Source: an uncultured Dyadobacter sp. (lineage in GTDB: Bacteria; Bacteroidota; Bacteroidia; Cytophagales; Spirosomataceae). From it: DNA of 64,000 nucleotides. The first letter of the stretch is position 1, and every line of letters begins with the position of its first letter. Below are positions 63,164-64,000 of this stretch, piece after piece. Both the position numbers and the translations under genes were made by a program. The notes beneath the pieces are model-generated. The model was not told where the DNA came from, searched no databases, and worked only from the letters and a program-made list of their open reading frames with translations. The stretch spans positions 186,001 through 250,000 of the forward strand of contig NZ_CAMLSE010000009.1 of NCBI RefSeq assembly GCF_946482605.1. The letters run 5' to 3'.

Positions 63164-63961
63164 ATGGAAAATAATGGAAAGTATGCCCTGATCACCGGGG
63201 CTACCAGCGGAATAGGACTTGAACTTGCCAAACTTTTTGCCAAAGACGGCTATAACCTCGTGATTACCGCCAGGGATATTGCGGAGCTGGACGAAACCAG
63301 TTCCATGCTGCGCTCCTCCGGTGTGGAAGTATTGGCTATCCCGAAAGACCTCTTCGATCGCGAGCAGGCATTCGGTTTGTATGCCGATATCAAGCAGCGT
63401 GGCATTGAAATCGACGTCCTGGTCAACAATGCAGGTCAGGGAGTTTACGGTAAATTCGACAAAACCGACATTGACCGGGAGCTCATGATCATCGACCTTA
63501 ACATAGCCTCGCTCGTTATTCTGACCAAATGCTTCCTCACCGATATGACCGCGAGGAATTCGGGCAGGATCCTGAACCTTGCGTCCATTGCCAGCAAGCT
63601 CCCGGGCCCATGGCAGGCAGTATACCACGGAACGAAGGCGTTTGTTCTCTCTTTTACGGAAGCTGTGCGTGAGGAAGTGAAGGACACGAACATTACCCTC
63701 ACAGCCCTGATGCCAGGTGTAACAGATACCGATTTTTTCAACAAAGCCGATATGCAGGATAGCAAAGCCGTTCAGGACGAGGATAGTATGGCCGACCCGG
63801 CGGACGTGGCACGGGATGGCTACGCAGCGCTCATGGAGGGAAAAGACAAGGTGGTGTCGGGGTTTAAAAACAAGGTACAGATCGCGATGAGCAATCTCAC
63901 ACCCGACAGCGTGGTCGCGCATCAGATGAATGAACAGCAAAAGCCGGTGGGGGAACAGTAA
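63164..63961 (+). CDS. Short-chain dehydrogenase/reductase
   Basis: 265 residues from the ATG at 63164; the frame from 63077 adds an unlikely N-terminus. Cofactor motif GATSGIG, NNAG in VLVNNAGQGVYG, the catalytic Ser in LNLASIASK and the YxxxK pair as YHGTK. NAD(P)H-dependent oxidation or reduction of an unknown substrate. A same-strand neighbour of the glycan cluster, but 96 bases away and possibly unrelated. Confidence 0.92.
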   Translation: MENNGKYALITGATSGIGLELAKLFAKDGYNLVITARDIAELDETSSMLRSSGVEVLAIPKDLFDREQAFGLYADIKQRGIEIDVLVNNAGQGVYGKFDKTDIDRELMIIDLNIASLVILTKCFLTDMTARNSGRILNLASIASKLPGPWQAVYHGTKAFVLSFTEAVREEVKDTNITLTALMPGVTDTDFFNKADMQDSKAVQDEDSMADPADVARDGYAALMEGKDKVVSGFKNKVQIAMSNLTPDSVVAHQMNEQQKPVGEQ

Positions 63962-64000
63962 CCGTACCAGATTATGTCATAAGCAAAAAAACCGGCTGCG

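Overview
The window looks like a chromosomal segment of a Bacteroidota bacterium, most likely a Cytophagales member of the Dyadobacter/Spirosomataceae type. The lineage is inferred from gene content: a SusC/SusD pair under an ECF sigma/FecR switch, two hybrid two-component proteins ending in AraC-type DNA-binding domains, a type IX secretion C-terminal domain, GG-type leader chemistry, and promoters matching the Bacteroidota consensus (TTG, about 20 bases, TAnnTTTG). No rRNA, tRNA, CRISPR array, insertion sequence or prophage was recognised.

Layout. 1-6411: the 3' part of a TPR hybrid sensor/regulator, then three exported proteins (tail-fibre-like, a T9SS-sorted protein with a trypsin-like but apparently inactive domain, a CsgG-like protein). 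6719-11703: five envelope proteins (TPM, beta-propeller, unknown, LRR, DUF3592-like). 11862-19997, minus strand: ECF sigma, FecR, SusC, SusD and a Tat-exported metallophosphoesterase, a nutrient-uptake locus without glycoside hydrolases. 20478-31208: mixed enzymes and regulators, including a CehA-type metallohydrolase that follows a 32-codon scar of a deleted SusD gene.

31329-39307 is the most unusual region: a C39-peptidase ABC exporter, a very short HlyD-type adaptor, a GT-A-like glycosyltransferase, a fucosyltransferase-like protein, a fusion of a dead C39-like domain with VKOR and thioredoxin domains, a 64-residue precursor peptide with a GG-type leader and a six-cysteine core in the C-C-CC-C-C (knottin/conotoxin-like) order, and a third glycosyltransferase-like protein. 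Together they look like a complete pathway for making, oxidising, possibly glycosylating, trimming and exporting a disulfide-rich peptide.

39364-53256: small exported proteins, a serine hydrolase, two methyltransferases, a 1425-residue hybrid sensor whose ATPase domain carries an eight-copy 15-bp in-frame repeat, a MerR regulator with a small Cys-Cys protein under a MerR-like promoter, and an FtsX-type ABC permease paired with PadR. 53428-55014 is a FAD oxidoreductase with a Rieske domain. 55029-63067 is a divergent surface-glycan cluster (two GT9 heptosyltransferase-like proteins, GmhB phosphatase, two GT4, one GT2, a NodU-type carbamoyltransferase), followed by a short-chain dehydrogenase.
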